Source: Neckera pumila
Taxonomy: Eukaryota; Streptophyta; Bryopsida; Hypnales; Neckeraceae
DNA: 64,000 nucleotides
Assembly (NCBI GenBank): GCA_963969595.1
Contig: OZ018414.1
Coordinates: forward strand, 24,101,660-24,165,659
Direction of reading: 5' to 3'
Shown here: in pieces, positions 61,498 to 64,000 of the stretch
How the letters are laid out: each line of letters opens with the position of its first letter
Position numbering within the stretch: the stretch's first letter is position 1
Notes under the pieces: model-generated
Seen by the model: only the letters and a program-made list of their open reading frames with translations
Told to the model about the DNA's origin: nothing
Databases searched by the model: none
Position numbers and translations under genes: made by a program

Positions 61498-61780
61498 CAT
61501 TAAGAAAAATTATAGCCTTCCAGAAGGCCGCAAGGAAATTGATTTTTGGGCCCCCTGCAGTGCAATTTCAAATGAATAAAAAAAACAATTTTTTTTAATG
61601 AAAATATTTAAAAAATAAAAATCTGATGTGACACTACTAGTGCCATGTCAACATGCAATCTTGTAAAAGATTTAAAATTTTAAATAATAATAATAATTTT
61701 TTGTTTTTTAATTTTTCCATAATTGCACCAAGTGGGTGCAGAACTTGCAGCCTTTTAGAGGGGTGAAATTTTTACTAATG
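61498..61780. mobile_element. CATTA-family MITE, unit C only, 283 bp
   Basis: The ends are CATTAAGAAAAATTATAGCC and, at the right, GGTGAAATTTTTACTAATG. Unit A reads CACTTTTTCTTTTCTTTCAT where unit C has the element between CACTTTTT and CTTTTATTTCA. Unit B agrees with A. No base is duplicated, so insertion left no target-site duplication. Confidence 0.88.
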
Positions 61781-62796
61781 CTTTTATTTCACCCTCAATG
61801 TTCTAATGTCCCAATTCTAAACAATGAAAAGAAAGGTTCTAAGGGCTTTTTTGACCACATAAATTCTCATTCATCCAAATCAATGCTTAACTTTTAACCC
61901 TTAAATAACAAGCCAAGCCTCTCAGACTTGGTTTTAAGAGAATCACTGACAAAAAATAGTTTTTCATTTTTATAGAATGTTTCAACCCTACTAGACCTAC
62001 TTCTATATAAATATGGCTTGCCAAACACCGCATTTAGGCTGCAAAGTCAAAACACTCTTCACTATTTACTTTTGCATGCACTGACCAAAAAAATTTTGGA
62101 CAAGCAACAAAGACCTATGATTTGCTTCGATGAGGATTTTGATTGTCCCTTAGGATGCCTACTAGGTAAAGGAATGTCGTTTAAGGTTGATAAACCATAC
62201 TTTCTACATGGTGAATTTGATAAAATTGAAGTAAATAATATATATTTATAAAGATATAAACAAAAACATGCAAAAATTCAAGAAGGAACATATAGGCATT
62301 AAGGGATTAAATTTTGTAACTTCATAGCTAGAGAGATTCGTAGGGATCATTGTGAAGCATCTTTGTGAAGGCAAACCCTGATTTGAGCAATCTCACGGTT
62401 TTAGTACATTATAGGCCCAGGAGGTGGAAGTTGTGACAGCAAGCTACATATTGTTGACTTGACTTTTTAATTTATCACCTCCCATTGGAGCAATAAATCC
62501 ACTCAATTCACATATTCAAGATTGTTCACTAGAAAATTGCAGCATGAAGGAATCAATTGGCATGGAAATGCTTCTTATTTTTATGGATTTGATCATTGTA
62601 GTTGCTATAGTGGGTGGAAAATTATCCACCAATCTTCTTTTCCCTATTATAGGAAGAATATTTTAGGACAAAAAATTAAGGCCAATGGGAAGATCATTTT
62701 TGGACGGAGGGAATTCTTTCAATTTGTATCTATCACTTTCAACTGATACCTACCAACCTAAAGTTGGTCAACCTTATAAGTAGCTGCAGAACAGTT
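61781..62796. repeat. Unit C distal duplicated segment
   Basis: It aligns with 43070-47395 of unit A minus the TTAA elements there, with parts missing. An open frame at 62018-62251 partly matches the DNA of A and B but is not preserved as a frame. Confidence 0.6.
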
Positions 62797-62799
62797 AAG

Positions 62800-63231
62800 A
62801 GCATCTCCACCAATGCACTCCATCATGACTCGCCAAATGGTTTGGCGTGCCTGAAGGGCTATGAGTGTCCCACCAATTGCATCCTTATCATTTTTCAACG
62901 TAGACCTTACCACATTTTGGCCCAAACACTTGATCCTGGCGTGCCCTGAAGTTTTGACTTTTGTCATGTTAAACCTGCAAATTCTAGTGCCTCGGGGTGC
63001 GGTTTGGGCGGGCAGGAGGAGCGGGCACACATGTTGTGATGAACAGTTGTAGAAAGAAATTTTTTCGAAAGCTCCATGTGCAGGTCAGCAACAGGCTCTG
63101 AGCTCATTGCCTTAGGGAGCGGAAGTTCTGACATATTCCTTCATTTTTGGAGCTACTGGTGGGGACCTTGTAACAAGCGGGGGATTGAGAGTCTGGCGCG
63201 TTCCTTTTAAAGAGAGCTGGTGGAGATGCTC
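62800..63231. mobile_element. Harbinger/Tourist-like MITE, unit C only, 432 bp
   Basis: The TIR is GAGCATCTCCACCA and, at the right, AGCTGGTGGAGATGCTC. TAA flanks both sides (62797-62799 and 63232-63234), the usual 3-bp duplication of PIF/Harbinger elements. Unit A at about 47394 is uninterrupted (TAGTCAAACG). It is GC-richer than its surroundings; the open frames inside have no transposase motif. Confidence 0.85.
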
Positions 63232-63234
63232 TAA

Positions 63235-64000
63235 ACGTCGTATCTCCATATGAAGATAGCCAAGTATCTAATTTGCCAAGAATTTTAATATATATAAAAA
63301 ATTGAATGATTTATGATAAAATGAGTGTAAAAATTTGTGTGAAAAATTGAAAAAATAGGCAAAATATTAGCAATTTAAATTGGTAATAAGTTAGGGAATA
63401 AATTGGCAAACATTGAAAAGTTATGTATAAAAATTCTTGCAAAAGATTACACTACTTGCAAATGAAATCGTATTGTTAAATTATAGGTGAAATTTACTGA
63501 AAGATGTGTCATCCAAAATCCATGCTTTCATCTAGCACAATTTTGTGCAACAACTTTTCATCTAGCAGATTTAAAGAAATGGCAAAGAAATGGCAAAAAA
63601 AATAAAATTTTGCATGAACTTTTGTGTGAATTTTCACATAAAAATATGGGTGCAAAAGATCACACAAAACTTCATGGAATTTTTTAGAAAAAGTTGCTGA
63701 CAAATTATGGTGTGCAAAGTTTGTGCAAAGTTTGTGCAAAAAGTTGTTTGTGCTAAATAAACTTTTTGCGGGGGGGATAAGGTTCATCCTATAATTCATC
63801 CAAAATGACAATATTTCATCCAAGTAACTTTCATAATGAGTTCATCCAATTGGTTTTCATCCAACGGTCCATTTTCATTTAGTGGCTCATTTGAATATTT
63901 AACAACTTTCATTCATTATAAACTTTCATCCAGGTCCTCACCATCTACAAATGATATTCATCCATATCCACGTGTCCAGTTCATCCAATATACATTCACC
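63235..64000. repeat. Unit C outer segment with TTCATCC cluster
   Basis: It continues the alignment with 47400-48190 of unit A and runs off the window. TTCATCC recurs about eight times from 63780 to the end. Confidence 0.65.

Noticed and set aside
61498..61780. TA target duplication, as for a mariner-type MITE
   Set aside because: CATTA could be read as flank plus TA duplication, but the empty sites lack CAT and ATG at the junction, so these bases belong to the element.
1..64000. tRNA, rRNA, CRISPR array or bacterial operon features
   Set aside because: I looked for T-arm motifs, conserved rRNA stretches and regularly spaced short direct repeats and found none; the intron-bearing gene indicates a eukaryote.

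Overview
The window looks like nuclear DNA of a land plant. It is AT-rich and gene-poor, it holds one spliced gene of a plant-type SMP-30/gluconolactonase-like propeller family, and it has a TTTAGGG-type telomere motif in that gene's intron. A large-genome seed-free lineage (bryophyte, lycophyte or fern) is a guess, not something the sequence proves. No rRNA, tRNA, CRISPR array or bacterial-style operon was seen. Nearly all recognisable sequence is non-autonomous transposons, foldbacks and segmental duplication; no transposase, reverse transcriptase or integrase ORF was found.

Layout. 0-9 kb: AT-rich DNA with a foldback, a 53-bp tandem repeat and a cluster of TTAA-flanked elements, including a hairpin element (4482-7154) with two more elements inside it. 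9-27 kb: further TTAA elements and a second family whose ends read CATTA...TAATG. Three 1.2-kb members of the second family (16.0, 22.3 and 24.7 kb) each carry a nested insertion. 27-36 kb: mostly featureless, with one TTAA element, a head-to-head repeat array at 30-31 kb and microsatellites. 36.7-64 kb: a segmental triplication. Unit A (about 36.7-48.2 kb) and unit C (about 54.4 kb to the window end) lie in the same orientation; unit B (about 48.7-53.3 kb) is inverted between them.

Gene content. Each unit carries the same two-exon gene. Copy C (58231-60758, minus strand) reads intact: 378 residues with a signal peptide, a beta-propeller body and a C-terminal membrane anchor. Copies A and B share a 25-bp deletion in the signal-peptide region that causes a frameshift, and each has further private deletions in exon 2, so both are pseudogenes. 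The shared deletion makes A and B sisters and C the outgroup.

Main discovery. Because the units and repeats are paralogous, the window contains its own empty sites. They show (1) a piggyBac-like or Kolobok-like family inserting exactly at TTAA with TTAA duplicated, and (2) a family with CATTA/TAATG terminal inverted repeats that inserts cleanly with no target-site duplication at three independent sites. The second behaviour is unusual for a TIR element and is the best candidate here for something undescribed.
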